From positions 990,001 to 1,054,000 of the forward strand of contig CAUJNA010003001.1 of the NCBI GenBank assembly GCA_963377175.1: a DNA stretch of 64,000 nucleotides. The letters are read 5' to 3'. Made by a program: the position numbers and the translations under genes. Positions 22,061 to 32,023 of this stretch are shown here, in pieces (position 1 is the stretch's first letter; the number at the start of each line of letters is the position of its first letter). Below the pieces are notes generated by a model. The model saw only the letters and a program-made list of their open reading frames with translations. It ran no database searches and had not been told where the DNA came from. This DNA is from Effrenium voratum (Eukaryota; Sar; Dinophyceae; Suessiales; Symbiodiniaceae).

Positions 22061-22449
22061 CGGAGGGTACGAACAGAAGAGACATCTCACGGCTGCGGTG
22101 AATGCAAAAATGTCACTGACCCAGTTTGGTAGACTGTGCATTTTAGAGCACATGCAACGCCGTTGAGGCTTGAGTTTCGTACGGCCAAGCGAGACAGAGC
22201 CGACGCAGAGGAAAAAGTGCATGGACGGTGGTAGGGTTGAGCCGGGTAATGACTGTGCATTCTCTGAGCTGACTGAGTTGTATCCGGATGTATCAGGATG
22301 AGTCACAGGGATGAACGCGATTGCAGCTTAGTCAGGGAAAGACCCCTTGCACACATATCTGTGAATCAAAAATAGGTTCTCAAAATGGAACCCTGTTAAA
22401 AGGAAACGTGGACTAACACCTGCGGTCCCCTGGTGTTTTAATTGTAAAC

Positions 22450-24000
22450 GCTTCGCGTTGCCCGCCTCGGCCCAGCCTAGTTTGAGGGAAGGGTCAGGAA
22501 CACCGAAATCCAGTGTTGGGAAGGTCCGAATCCTACTGAAAGCTTGTGACCGCACCAGTTCGCCCGTGCTAGTTCGATGTTCGGAAGCCGTCCTGCTCGG
22601 ACAGTCTCGGGCAGCTTGGCTGGTCCTTGCTTGCGTGGGTTGTTGGTTGAGCTGGGCCTGAAGCTAGTTTACGGCGGGCTGGGCAGCCGCACTGAGGGGG
22701 CTGGGCTATGGCTGGGCTGGGCCTGAGGCCAGTTTCAGACACGTCAGACAGGCCTGGCCAGCAGGCGGACTGGGCTGGGCTGCGAGTCTGAAACAGGGTG
22801 GGCTTGGGTGAGGTTTGCTTAGGCGGGTTGCTGGTTGGGCTGGGCCTGAAGCTAGTCTCAGTTGCTGGCTGCTGGGCAGATGGACCTGGAACTTCGGCTG
22901 GGCGGGCTGGGCTGAGCATACACACTTGGGCCTGAGGCTGGGTAGCGAGTTGCTGGCTGGAGCAGGAAGGTCAAGGCCTGGGCTGAGCTGCTTGGGCAGC
23001 TGGACTGGGGGGCTGGGGCACGTCAGACAGGCTTAGTAGCTGGCGTAGCTTGAGACCAGTCTCAGACACAGACACGTGAGACTGGTCGTTGCCAGTCTCA
23101 GACAGGTTAGACAAACCTGACCTGGCACGCTGGGCTGAGCCTGCTGTCTCAGCCACGAGCTGCGAAGCCATGGGTGGGTTGCTGGCTGCCGGGCAGCCGG
23201 ACTACGCTGCTGGTTGCGCCTGCAACTTGGGCTGGGCGGGTTGGGCGGGTTGGGCGGGTTGCTGGATGGGCAAGGCCTGTTTCATACACTTGGGCCTGAG
23301 GCTGGGTGGCGAGTTGCTGGCTGGGCTGGGCCTGAGGCCAGTCGCAGACACGTAAGACACGCCAGCAGGCGGGTTGCTGAGGCTAGTCTCAGGCTGGCAT
23401 ACTTTCAAAGGGCAAGGCCTGGCCAGCCTGGGCTGAGCTGCTTGGGCAGCCGGGCTGAGGGGCTGGGGCTTGCTGGCTGCCGGGCAGCCGGACTACGCTG
23501 CTGGTTGCGCCTGGAACTTGGGCTGGGCGGGCTGGGCTGAGCTATGCTTGGGCGGGTTGCTGGATGGGCAAGGCCTGTTTCATACACACTTGGGCCTGAG
23601 GCTGGGTGGCGAGTTGCTGGCTGGGCTGGGCCTGAGGCCAGTCGCAGACACGTAAGACACGCAGCAGGCGGGCTGAGGGACTGGGCCTGAGGCTAGTCTC
23701 AGGCTGGCATACTTTGAGACCAGGTCTCAGACATGTTAGACAAACCTGACCTTGGCACGCTGGGCTGAGCCTGCTGGCGGGCTGGGAGCTGGGGGGGCCG
23801 GCCTAGTGGCTGGCATGCTCTGAGATGTGGACAGGCTGCGCTGGGCTTGCTGGTGGTGTTTCAGACAAGCTTGGGCCTGAGGCTGGGTGGGCTGGGCTGA
23901 CAGGCCTGGCCAGCAGGCGGGTTGCTGGTTGGGCTGGGCCTGAGCCTAGTCTCAGACACGTCAGACAGGAGGAGGTCATGCTTTTCAGGACAAAAAAGCA
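22450..24000. repeat. GGGCTGGGCCTGAGG minisatellite block
   Basis: About 1.5 kb of degenerate units built from GGGCTGGGC, CTGAGGC, AGTCTCAGACACGT, CAGACAGG and GCAGGCGGG. Two long near-identical direct repeats lie at about 23183-23362 and 23469-23662. Open frames here are glycine/tryptophan/leucine-rich artefacts of the repeat. It lies in the long ABCA intron between exons 2 and 3. Confidence 0.75.
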
Positions 24001-24035
24001 ATTTTTTAGTGGAACCCCGGCCAGCCGACATGCGT

Positions 24036-24090
24036 GGGGGGGGGGGGGGGGCGGGCCGGCAAAATTTTGGTCGGGGAGGGGGGGGGAGGG
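24036..24090 (+). repeat. G16 homopolymer and G-rich tract
   Basis: Sixteen consecutive G (24036-24051) followed by GGGGAGGGGGGGGGAGGGG. Other runs of 12 or more are G14 at 24629-24642, C13 at 34369-34381, C12 at 45216-45227, C13 at 51335-51347 and G15 at 52278-52292. Confidence 0.8.
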
Positions 24091-24383
24091 GAAAAGCGAA
24101 GATTCTCTTTGGAGAAGAGATCTGCCTTTGGGGCCGAGGCGAATTTTTACGTTGGTGAATGGTTTCTCATGTGTTCGCAACTTCAACTCCAAGCATTCCA
24201 CGTGTGACACAACTACATCCACAAACAATCCTAAGTGGGTCACTTATGTTGGTACAGAAATATACATATCAGGGCTCCTTAAAAGATACAGTGTGCCCAT
24301 TTGCAACATGGCTTTTGCCACCAAAATAGAGGGATACCACCAAATAAACAAGGCAATGTTCAGGTGTATAATGTAAGGATTAC

Positions 24384-24425
24384 ATATATATATATAATAT
24401 ATATATACATATATATATATATACA
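24384..24425. repeat. AT/TA microsatellite
   Basis: ATATATATA runs around 24384-24425. Comparable tracts are at 16946-16974, 41980-41998, 59310-59392, 62658-62679 and 63382-63402. Confidence 0.8.
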
Positions 24426-24515
24426 CACAAAAGTGCCTATATATTTCTACATGTTTGACGCTCCATTCACCGAATGACCCAAACGGCATCCACTGCGCGG
24501 CGTTTCATTTGCAAG

Positions 24516-24583
24516 GACCTGGCCCTCTACGCGCTGCCGGCGCTCTCCGTGCCGGTTGCCCTGCAGCACCTGGGGTGCCCGGG
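24516..24583 (+). CDS. ABCA-type transporter, membrane exon 3
   Basis: Acceptor CGTTTCATTTGCAAG, donor CCCGGG|GTAGAG. Phase 0 at the start, matching exon 2, and phase 2 at the end. It reads DLALYALPALSVPVALQHLG. This corresponds to the ABCA helix with D-x-x-x-Y-x-x-P spacing that directly follows the Y-W-L-x-N helix. It continues in phase into 25791. Confidence 0.65.
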
Positions 24584-24949
24584 GTAGAGCTTTGTCTTTC
24601 GGTGTTTGTTGTTTTTGTATTTTTTCCTGGGGGGGGGGGGGGCGGGTTGTCTGTTTTGCTTTTTTTTGTTTTTTTTTGTTGGTCAAGGTCTGGCGACACT
24701 CATGTCATGGGAATCCACCAGAGGGTGTCTAGAGAAAAACCCGCGTTTGCGCCAGGACCCCTGTGCCCTGCTAACATGGGAATCCGCCAGAGGGACAGGA
24801 GGGTAGTTTCTTTTTGGTGAATCCCCCCCTTGCTTTGACCCCACACCCATCTAGCTGTTTGGTGCCTAACCGCAGGTGGGCCCAGGCATGTGCGGAGCTA
24901 TTTTGGGGAACTCTGTCTAAGCGTTCTTTTGTTTTGTTTCACGCCCACA

Positions 24950-25053
24950 TAGGTGTCCTTTTTAGGTTAGTGTGGAGAAAAATAGAAGGCAAACTGGCTT
25001 AATGGGTTTCATTCCATTTACCAGGGCCATCTATTTTTCCAAAAGGACACCTA
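24950..25053. mobile_element. Stowaway-like MITE with TA duplication
   Basis: Element 24952-25051 (100 bp) has ends GGTGTCCTTTTT and AAAAGGACACC flanked by TA on both sides. Inside, AAAAATAGA pairs with TCTATTTTT. TA duplication is typical of Tc1/mariner-derived MITEs. Confidence 0.7.
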
Positions 25054-25198
25054 AGCGCCCCAAGTTGCTGTACGTTGGTCACTTTTTGGGAAGACTATTT
25101 GGGGCCAGTCCACTCAAGTCAGTCGCACGCTGTTGCATTTAGTTTCAGGGGGTAGGGGTTTGTGGGTTTCATGTTTTGTAGTGTTTAATCTTGTCCAG

Positions 25199-25360
25199 TT
25201 CAACACCTTCGAGGGATCACTTCGGCGCTTGCTCAACGCCAAACGTGCGCTCCATTTTTGGGGTCAAGTACATAGGAAGCCAGAGCCCCGCCAAGTTGAA
25301 CCACGATCAGCCCTAGGGCCACTCGAAATGGGAGTCTTGAAGTTTGTTGTCGAGCAATGA
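25199..25360 (+). CDS. Candidate exon inside an ABCA intron
   Basis: Follows AATCTTGTCCAG and stays open for 53 codons to TGA, or ends earlier at a GTACAT donor. It reads FNTFEGSLRRLLNAKRALHF. It does not match ABCA at this point and its boundaries do not fit the ABCA phases. Confidence 0.28.
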   Translation, partial: FNTFEGSLRRLLNAKRALHFWGQVHRKPEPRQVEPRSALGPLEMGVLKFVVEQ

Positions 25361-25666
25361 CTCAAATAGGGCAGGCCCCTTTTTTTGATGGGAGCCTGGG
25401 CAAGTGTAAGTGTGCTAAGCCTGTGAAGCAGACTGACACCCCAATGCTAAGGGCTGCGAAGGACTCACTGTGACTGTGCGAAAAGGGGGTCCTGCCAGAC
25501 CTGGAACTAACCATAGGGCTTTGGGAATTGACCCGGGCTGAAAATGGGGGTTGATTTCCAAGTCCTTTACCTCGGATGACCAGGCAAACCACCAAACAAA
25601 ATACGAGCTCCCCCACTTTAACGGGAAAACAGGAATCCATCATCTTCCATTTGCTTAAGAGTATTA

Positions 25667-25722
25667 TTGGTTTTAAAGGGAATTGGCCACTACTGGAAAT
25701 ATGTTTATTTTTCCCAGGGGCC
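25667..25722 (+). repeat. CCTGNTGGTTTTAAAGGGAA repeat, copy 1
   Basis: Shares TTGGTTTTAAAGGGAA, CACTACTGGA, TGTTT and a terminal TTTTTCCCAGGGG with copies at 32024-32146, 53708-53770 and 54488-54565. The 3' end of each copy looks like a splice acceptor. Confidence 0.6.
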
Positions 25723-25790
25723 TTAAGCAACTGGAAGTCATTGGCGGGTTTTTGAAAGGATTTTTCTTTGATCAACCCCCAACTTGGTAG

Positions 25791-25857
25791 GTACCACACG
25801 TTGATGGAGGGAGACTGTGGCAGCACCGTGCTCACCACGCTGGGCCTCTTTGGCTGG
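25791..25857 (+). CDS. ABCA-type transporter, membrane exon 4
   Basis: Acceptor CCCCAACTTGGTAG; it joins exon 3 in phase 2 and restores a glycine codon. It reads GDCGSTVLTTLGLFGW, which matches the ABCA L-L-L-(Y/F)-G-W helix at the expected distance from exon 3. The proposed 3' end is a GC donor (GGCTGG|GCACC). The sequence stays open beyond it, so this boundary is less sure. One or more exons for the next loop and helix remain unfound. Confidence 0.58.
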
Positions 25858-26030
25858 GCACCAAGGCTTCAGCTGCGAGAAAAAGAAAAACTCGGGGGGC
25901 CGCCTCCCAAAAATAGGGTGTTTGGTAGAGCAATGGCAAACCCACATGGCAAACCCATATGACCAGTGGTTCCCAGGCAAACCTATATGGCTCAAAGTCT
26001 ATGTTGTTTCTTCGGTGGATTTTGCCAAGG

Positions 26031-26098
26031 GATGTTAGGACTTTAACTTTTTGCCAAGTAATGGGTTTTCCATTAAAGCGCTAAAAGCCACTTTCAGA
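26031..26098 (+). repeat. GGATGTTAGGACTTYAACT repeat
   Basis: Shares GGATGTTAGGACTT, AACTTTTTGCCAA and TAATGGGTTTTCCAT with 43733-43796 and part of 11189-11228. It directly abuts the MITE starting at 26104. Confidence 0.6.
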
Positions 26099-26103
26099 CT
26101 TAT

Positions 26104-26228
26104 GGCGGTGGGACAAAACCGTTTTGGGGTCCCATTTTGGTTGGTAGGTGAACTCGCCACCCATTTTAGAACCTATTTAAGTGGGAATTGGGATGTTCAC
26201 TGGGGGTACGGGATTTTGACCCATGGCC
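26104..26228. mobile_element. GGGTCA-TIR MITE, second copy
   Basis: Ends GGCGGTGGGACAA and TTGACCCATGGCC. The core AATTGGGATGTTCACTGGGGG is nearly identical to the copy at 1157-1269. Flanks TTAT and ATAT are an imperfect duplication. Confidence 0.6.
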
Positions 26229-26637
26229 ATATGTTGCTTGGTAGACACAAAAATAGAGCCTCAAAGCCTCTGGGTTTTGTGCACCATGTTTTTGCTGACG
26301 GACCGTTCATCTTGCCCGCACGCGTGCCTTTTTTATTTTTGACATGACAGTTTCGACCCGATGTGGCACGGTTATCCGTTCGTCAACAGGGGGGGTTCAG
26401 AGTTGCGCACACACGGACACACAGCTCGGCGCAGACAGGTTTGCCACAAACATCATCGCCCTCAGGTATGCGTGCTCACACAACACACACACAAAGAACA
26501 CAGAATGTTTGCTCAATACTAGGGCCCAGGCCCATGTAGAAGCGATCGTCCATCCACTTACACATGTGCTGCTTCGAATTTGGGGCCATGGCTGCCCACA
26601 TGAAGATGCGAAGCCTTCCTTATGCTTGGGCTCCGAG

Positions 26638-26774
26638 CTTGATGCTTTGTTGTGCTTGGCATTTGATTTTTTGGCTGGGTTCCTTCTGATATTCCAACAT
26701 GTTGCGCAAAACAGGAATGTCTTGGAGCAGTGGCTAAGTTGGTTTGCACTTGCGCATTATGTCCTGATAAAAGC
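26638..26774 (+). CDS. ABCA-type transporter, membrane exon (later helices)
   Basis: The frame reads LDALLCLAFDFLAGFLLIFQ and then NVLEQWLSWFALAHYVLIKA. It resembles the ABCA segment of a hydrophobic helix, a short N-rich loop, and the L-x-x-x-F-x-x-x-x-x-L-G region before the last helix. The donor AAAGC|GTAAAT is good and leaves phase 2. The acceptor chosen (CTCCGAG) is weak; the frame is open upstream, so the 5' boundary may be earlier. It joins in phase to 27311. Confidence 0.48.
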
Positions 26775-27310
26775 GTAAATGTCTAGAGCGTGCGCCATCT
26801 TTATGCTTGCCATTCGAGGGTTTCAAAAAGTGCACTTTGGAGGGCACGGTTATCGATCTGTCGGCATGTTTTTTTGGGCCAAGAATTGGCAACACCTGGA
26901 CCTTGGCCCCAAAAGGGATGCTAGGACAAGGTGTGAGGGGGCGACAGACAAACTAGTATTTGAGGCCCAGACAAACTAGTAAGCTCCATGAGCGTTTGGA
27001 TTGGTCTTTTGGGGAGTATAGGTTCGCTGACAAAATGGCCTCCAGATAAATATGGAGCCAGATGAATAAGGAATCCTGAAAGCCTCACGAAATTTGCGGG
27101 CATCAGACACTGGTAGTCTAGTGTTGGGGACGAGAACAGGGGTGCTTACGCGGGGTGTCAGCAACAAAGGCGATACCCACTCAGGGCATAGCTTCTGCCT
27201 CTTCAATGGTGAAATCGCCGATTCCAGAGCGAAGACCCATGCGCCAAATTGAAAGCACATGCCACAAGTGCCTTCTTGTCGGTATATAAAGGATACGGAC
27301 GAAGAAGTAG

Positions 27311-27449
27311 GGGAGTTGTGCCATCTACATTCATCCTGTGGGTCCTTTTTACCTGGGATTCCCTTATTAATGTCGTGTACGCAGTTGCGGTTGCAGGCTT
27401 TGTTTACATGGTCTTCGATTCCCATCATCTGAATCTGCGGACATGGCGC
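27311..27449 (+). CDS. ABCA-type transporter, last membrane helix of the domain
   Basis: Acceptor GAAGAAGTAG|G; phase agrees with the previous exon. It reads TWDSLINVVYAVAVAGFVYM and then VFDSHHLNL. The W-D-x-x-x-x-N followed by a helix matches the last ABCA membrane helix (W-D-x-x-G-R-N-L). Donor TGGCGC|GTGCCA. A linker to the nucleotide-binding domain is expected next. Confidence 0.52.
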
Positions 27450-28374
27450 GTGCCAAACAGATCTTCACGAAGATTGTTTGTCTAGATGAACGACAATGTC
27501 CCCATACTAACCAACCTCAGTTTATCAATGGGGGCCTCGACTGGGGTTGATGAATCCGGGGTCGACATTGCCCGCCTTCTTGGTTGGTATCCTGCCTTTT
27601 TATGCTATTTGCTTCCTTTTTTGGGGTGAAGCTCTGACATCACACCCCAGAGAAGTGGCTGCTGGATGCAAGGGGTTACATAGGACAAGGCAGAAAGCAA
27701 AAAGAGACAAGTCGTCAATGGAATGAGAAAAATGACGTGTTCAACTCAGTAGAGATGCAGCTGGCCTTTTTTTCGAGGGAAAGTCTTCGGCGCTTGTGGT
27801 GGGCTAACCGACGGAGTTTCCTTACTTGGGACTGGGCGTTGATGGGCTTGGTTTAGGGTTGGATCAGGGGTGGGTACAAGGTGCGAGGGTCTTGCGATTC
27901 TCGGGTGGGTTGGAGCAACACCACAGAAGCCACAAGAAGAATACAAATGGGTGATACTCAAATTTGGTAACCCCTAAAGATAGTTGGGTCCCTTTTGGTT
28001 TCCCTCCAACATAGGCAAAAGGGAGGAGGTTCCTCCATTTGACGAACCCCTACATGCGCAAAACACAAAAACAAGGGCCGGGAAAGATCACATGCGTGGG
28101 GTGTGGATCGTTCCGTGCTACGATTTGGGCCCCGCACATACCTGTATAGATTAACCAGGCAGATTGACACAGGATTGCTTTCCCTCTCAATGTGAAGGAT
28201 TCCCTCTCACATCAACCAAGTTTATTCCGTGGTTCCCAGTATCTTGAGTCTTTTGTTTTGGGGGGGGGGGAGAAGGCCAGGTTAGTGGAAAAAAGTAACA
28301 GACAGACATAGATTACAGGTTGGTACATAGAGATAGGAGGGCAGCTGGGTGGGTACAAAAGACAGGTGATAGTA
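27450..28374. other. No gene recognised
   Basis: Intron-like sequence following the ABCA membrane exons. No convincing exon and no clear repeat beyond short CCCTTTT/GGTTTCC words. Confidence 0.3.
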
Positions 28375-28612
28375 GAGGGTAAGATAATACAAGGTAAGAT
28401 GAGATGAGGTAGGATTGCATAAGGGTCACAAGGGGTAAGACAAGGTGAGAAGAGCCAAGGTAAGAGAGGACAAGGGAAGATAGCTGAGGTGAGGTAAGGC
28501 ACCATGAGGTGGAGAGACGGCCTTTTCCGCAAACTGTGTCCTACGGGCCACGTACTTGTCCATCTTTTTCTTACCTTTCCTTGTCTCATCACCTTCCTCA
28601 CCTTATCTAACT
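28375..28612. repeat. Purine-rich array of GGTAAG words with inverted arm
   Basis: From 28375 to 28500 the sequence repeats AAGGTAAGA, GGGTAAGA, AGGTGAGA and similar words. At 28563-28612 the complement appears (CTTACCTTTCCTTGTCTCATC), so the region can fold back. Each word resembles a consensus 5' splice site. Confidence 0.6.
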
Positions 28613-28669
28613 CCACCGTATCTGATCTCAGCTCAAGTCAGCATATCTAGGGTGCCTATCTTTCAATCT

Positions 28670-28915
28670 TGCCCCTTGGTTCCGGCTTTCGAGCGGAGCT
28701 GCAGGAGTGCATGTGCTTTCGTGCTTGCATTTTTGAGCCGGAGCTGCGAGAGTTCACTTACCGTATACTGTTGCACTTAAAAGTTGCGATTGGGAGCCGG
28801 AGCTGCAGCTTCGCTCAGCACTGCGTATGTAAAGGTTGGAGTTTTTTGTTGCCGGAGCTGCGGAGCGCGTACTACTGTCGTGCTCAAAGCTACGATTTTC
28901 GAGCCGAACTAGATG
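28670..28915 (+). repeat. Decayed tandem repeat, about 58-bp period
   Basis: GAGCCGGAGCTGC-like words recur at about 28688, 28735, 28793, 28849 and 28901, with GTGCTT or CGTGCTC between them. The open frame through it is an effect of the repeat. Confidence 0.5.
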
Positions 28916-29010
28916 CGCACGGTGCCACAGCGAGAGCGCTTCGAGGTGCATATCAAGTGCTTTGCAAATTCGCATTGCGCCGCAGCAGGCGTGCGTCGAC
29001 GCGCGTGATC
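28912..29010 (+). CDS. Weak candidate coding island
   Basis: An ATG-led frame reads MRTVPQRERFEVHIKCFANS with good codon bias. A possible donor follows TTCGAG. A second frame is also open. It lies where the ABCA linker might be, but I see no family match. Confidence 0.22.
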
Positions 29011-29469
29011 CACGCATGAGGCTTCATTCATCGTTCAAGCGGTGCGCGTTTGACACGGGGCTACACTTCCAGCGCACAGGACGTGCCCGAAGTGCCTGCC
29101 ATGAAACCTACTTGTTCCCTTCCTCCAAGTCATGGGAGCGCGAAGGAAGGTATGTGGTTAGGTGAGGTGAGGGGTGATGCAAAGTTTCACACACTGGGAA
29201 TTTCTGACAAAACTTTGTTTGGTACCTGTGGGTCGCTTTTGGCCGTTCTGCGACCCCCGCCGCCTAATGCAAAAAGGGACGAGGGTCCAGATCCACAATA
29301 ACCGTTTCTCCTTTGCTCGGCAAAAAAATCGTGTGAGCCCTCATGATCTCCAATTGGGGCCACTCTGAAGGGCTTTGCTTTCGTAGTTCCAGGAGGGAGT
29401 ATGTTCGAGAGGACATCCATGGACAGAGTTCGTGGCAGGCGCAGCACTTCTGCGAGGTCAGCACCTTCG

Positions 29470-29820
29470 CAGGGTCGATAGATAGATAGGTGGATTGCTA
29501 TAGCGAGAGAGAGAGAGATATCGATTTGTAGATACGCAGACAGGTAGACCGAAAGACGCATTGGTTAGATTACATAGACAACTAGCTAGATAGAAAGCTG
29601 CAGAGTGGATAGCTAGAAGTAACGGTTCATGGAAACTATAGATAGATAGACAGACATGTAGCTCGATCGCTAGATAGATAGATTTAATAGGTAGATAGAG
29701 AAAGTCATTATGCCCAGATAGTTAGATAGCCAAAAATAGATAGAGAGACTACATAGATATTAGATAGGTAGATAGACGAAAAGATAGGTCGATAGAGAGA
29801 CTAGAAAGATAGAGAGGTCA
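29470..29820 (+). repeat. Degenerate GATA repeat
   Basis: About 350 bases of interrupted GATAGATA/TAGATAGG words, with a short GA run at 29505-29518. Confidence 0.85.
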
Positions 29821-30108
29821 ATGCGCTCCGGTCGCTCCAAGGTACAGCAGCAAGATTTGCTAAATTGAATTTAAGCACAGAACACTTCATGCGCTTCACG
29901 CGGCGTTGCAATACCACGCCGACAAGGCGATTTTGAGGTTGTTTGCGATGTCTTGCGCATGATTGAAGTGAGCTGGTCCTGACTACCGCACTACCTGAGC
30001 CCTGGCTATTTAATTTTGGGGGAAGACCCTTCTAGCTGCAAACAACAAGTCCAGGCTTCTTTTGGCAATCCGCCCAGGCAGTGAGGATTTGTTCGCCAGG
30101 GCTTGGAG

Positions 30109-30375
30109 GAGACTTGCTTGCTCTTGGGGTTTGCTTGCCGGCGATCTTTCGCGGTCGGCGGGGTGGCAGTGAAGAACGCTGTGCAATTGCTGAGGCCTGG
30201 CGTCTGTGCTGTTGCAAGTCAGGTGGGTCCAAACGAGGCGTCCGCGCTTTTCCAAGTTGGGGCAAGTGCACGTTGCTATGCTCACAGCTCAGGTCCGGCC
30301 GTCGCAGGCTACTCGTATGTAGCTTCTTGGCAGCAACCGGTTGCCTACCAGAAAATTTGTGGAAGGGAGGCCCTT
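30109..30375 (+). CDS. Candidate ABCA nucleotide-binding-domain exon, degenerate P-loop
   Basis: The frame reads RRSFAVGGVAVKNAVQLLRP, then GVCAVASQVGPNEASALF, then SSGPAVAGYS and KICGREALF. This parallels an ABC ATPase start: AV-K-N, L-R-P-G, G-P-N at the Walker A position, then S-G-x-x-x-x-G and a C-P-Q-like region. The P-loop lysine is absent and about two residues are missing (GPNEASAL rather than GPNGAGKST). Start phase 0 agrees with the exon at 27311. A consensus donor (AGTCAG|GTGGGT) lies inside, so part of the match could be intron read by chance. Signature and Walker B motifs were not found downstream. Confidence 0.38.
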
Positions 30376-30739
30376 TTTGCATAGCGCAGAAACCTCAAGT
30401 TGATGTGAGTTTCCTATAGCTAAAGCAACATGCGGAGGGCGGGCCGAGGAGAAGGCGTCGGAGGTTGTTCTTTGTTTCAAGTTGTTGTTTTTTTGAGCGC
30501 GCGCCTGCCGATCGACTGCGCGGTCTTTTTGTTGGCCCTACCTGTCGACCAACCTAGAAAGGGTACCCTGAAAAAACCACCGCATATCTTTCTGTTGGGC
30601 TCCAGATTCTCCAGCTGTTCGATGCAAGCTGCCTGGCCAACCTCTGTCCCGTCGTTGCCCGAGTCAACCAAACGGCTGACGAGCGAGCCAATAGACGCCA
30701 ATAGAGCCCACACGCATTTTGCAAAACACACACACATGA

Positions 30740-31042
30740 ATGTGCCAAGGTGATTTTGTGTACAATCATGTGGGTTGGATCCCAATCATGCCACTTCCTG
30801 GCGAGGTCACTTGTGGGTGGAAGCCTTTGACCGCCAGTCCCCCTTTGAGAATCGCGTGCGCTCATCGCTCGCAGGTGTCGTTTTGCTTCAAGGACCACTC
30901 GCGGGCCGAAGCCTTACTTCGTGCAAAACCACCAAGGGGTAGAACGAATGGCGCAAGCGATCCACATGAAGTTCCCTTGCGCAAGTATTTCGATGAATTC
31001 CAATATTTGAAATATGATTATGTCACCGACAATTTCGGTTGA
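30740..31042 (+). CDS. Coding-like ORF, unknown
   Basis: A frame ending at TGA (31040-31042) contains HSRAEALLRAKPPRGRTNG and LRKYFDEFQYLKYDYV with fair codon bias. No splice boundaries chosen. It is not ABCA-like. Confidence 0.22.
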   Translation: MCQGDFVYNHVGWIPIMPLPGEVTCGWKPLTASPPLRIACAHRSQVSFCFKDHSRAEALLRAKPPRGRTNGASDPHEVPLRKYFDEFQYLKYDYVTDNFG

Positions 31043-31116
31043 ACCCGTGCGTTTCAAGCTTTACGCTTAAGCTTATGATCCACTAGGGCTCACTATGGAC
31101 CTGCTTTAGATCTGTT

Positions 31117-31314
31117 TTGGGGGCATGTGGATGGCGTGTGTTTTGTTTGAATGCCGGCCGAGGCATCGAACACTATCCTGACTATCAGCATCTTTGGAGC
31201 CATCGTGCTTTCCACTGCGAGCCTGGCGATTTCTATGGCTGGGTTCTGGACGGAATTGGGTTTGCCTGGTCGGTGGAATCATGGACAAAAACCAGCGGTT
31301 CTCTAAAAGGTTGA
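31117..31314 (+). CDS. Coding-like ORF, unknown
   Basis: Reads GIEHYPDYQHLWSHRAF and then GWVLDGIGFAWSVESW before TGA. Aromatic-rich and plausible as protein, but with no recognised domain or clear splice sites. Confidence 0.22.
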   Translation: MGACGWRVFCLNAGRGIEHYPDYQHLWSHRAFHCEPGDFYGWVLDGIGFAWSVESWTKTSGSLKG

Positions 31315-31315
31315 T

Positions 31316-31519
31316 TTGAATGCTACAGAACATGGGTATTTGGTAAATGGCCATCGAACAATCCTGTCGCTGGCTTCAATGAAAGGCTATGTACCACATG
31401 AAATCAAGCGTGTCTACTGCCTAAGCCATGCCCTCGAACACTCGTTTTCCCAGCTTCTTTTTTTTCACTGCCCAACCTTTGACCTTTTGGGTTTTGGTCC
31501 TTTTGACTGGTCTATTTAA
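31316..31519 (+). CDS. Coding-like ORF with slight ABC-ATPase resemblance
   Basis: Contains SLASMKGYVPHEIKRVYCLS, loosely like the ABCA helical subdomain (A-x-x-K-G-V-P-x-x-E-I-x-R-V). It lies about 1 kb after the candidate nucleotide-binding exon, in the right order, but the splice phases I tried introduce a stop. Treat as weak. Confidence 0.22.
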   Translation: MNATEHGYLVNGHRTILSLASMKGYVPHEIKRVYCLSHALEHSFSQLLFFHCPTFDLLGFGPFDWSI

Positions 31520-32023
31520 AGGCAATCCTTAATGCTTAACTTCGGTTGCGAAAGGGTTCCTTTTGTAGGTTTAATCTGTAAGAATTATGGATTAGGATTG
31601 GCCAACCCTCCATTTTGAACAGCCCGGCTTGAGTTACTTGCTGGGCCAACCCGTTGGATTGGATATTTGGATCTTGCTTGAACAGCATGCTACCGGGTGC
31701 CCAAATGGACAGACTAGTGTTGGCCGAACAGATCCGAGGTCAGCACCACATAGAATGATTGCTTGCAAGCCATGCAGTTCTTGACAATTAGCGACCTCAC
31801 ACAAGGGGCATGACGGTTTCGTGTATGGGATCCTTTACTTGAATTTTAGACTTTAACTCTTGGGGAGATCGAGGGCTTTTTCCAATACAAGTGCAAGAGT
31901 TAAAGACTTGTTGCATATATGTATACATCTGGATTGATCGGTGGAAATGTTCCCCCAAGTGAAGGATTCCCTTTGAGTTTGGATCTTCCAATTGCTTCAG
32001 AGTATGTTTATGTATGTTTTATT

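Noticed and set aside
22569..24240. Several open frames on both strands rich in Gly, Trp, Leu, Pro and Ser
   Set aside because: They arise from the GGGCTGGGCCTGAGG minisatellite and have no independent codon signal.
26399..26465. Exon reading LGADRFATNIIALR as the missing ABCA loop exon
   Set aside because: Its start phase fits exon 4 but its end phase does not fit the exon at 26638, and the residues are not hydrophobic enough.
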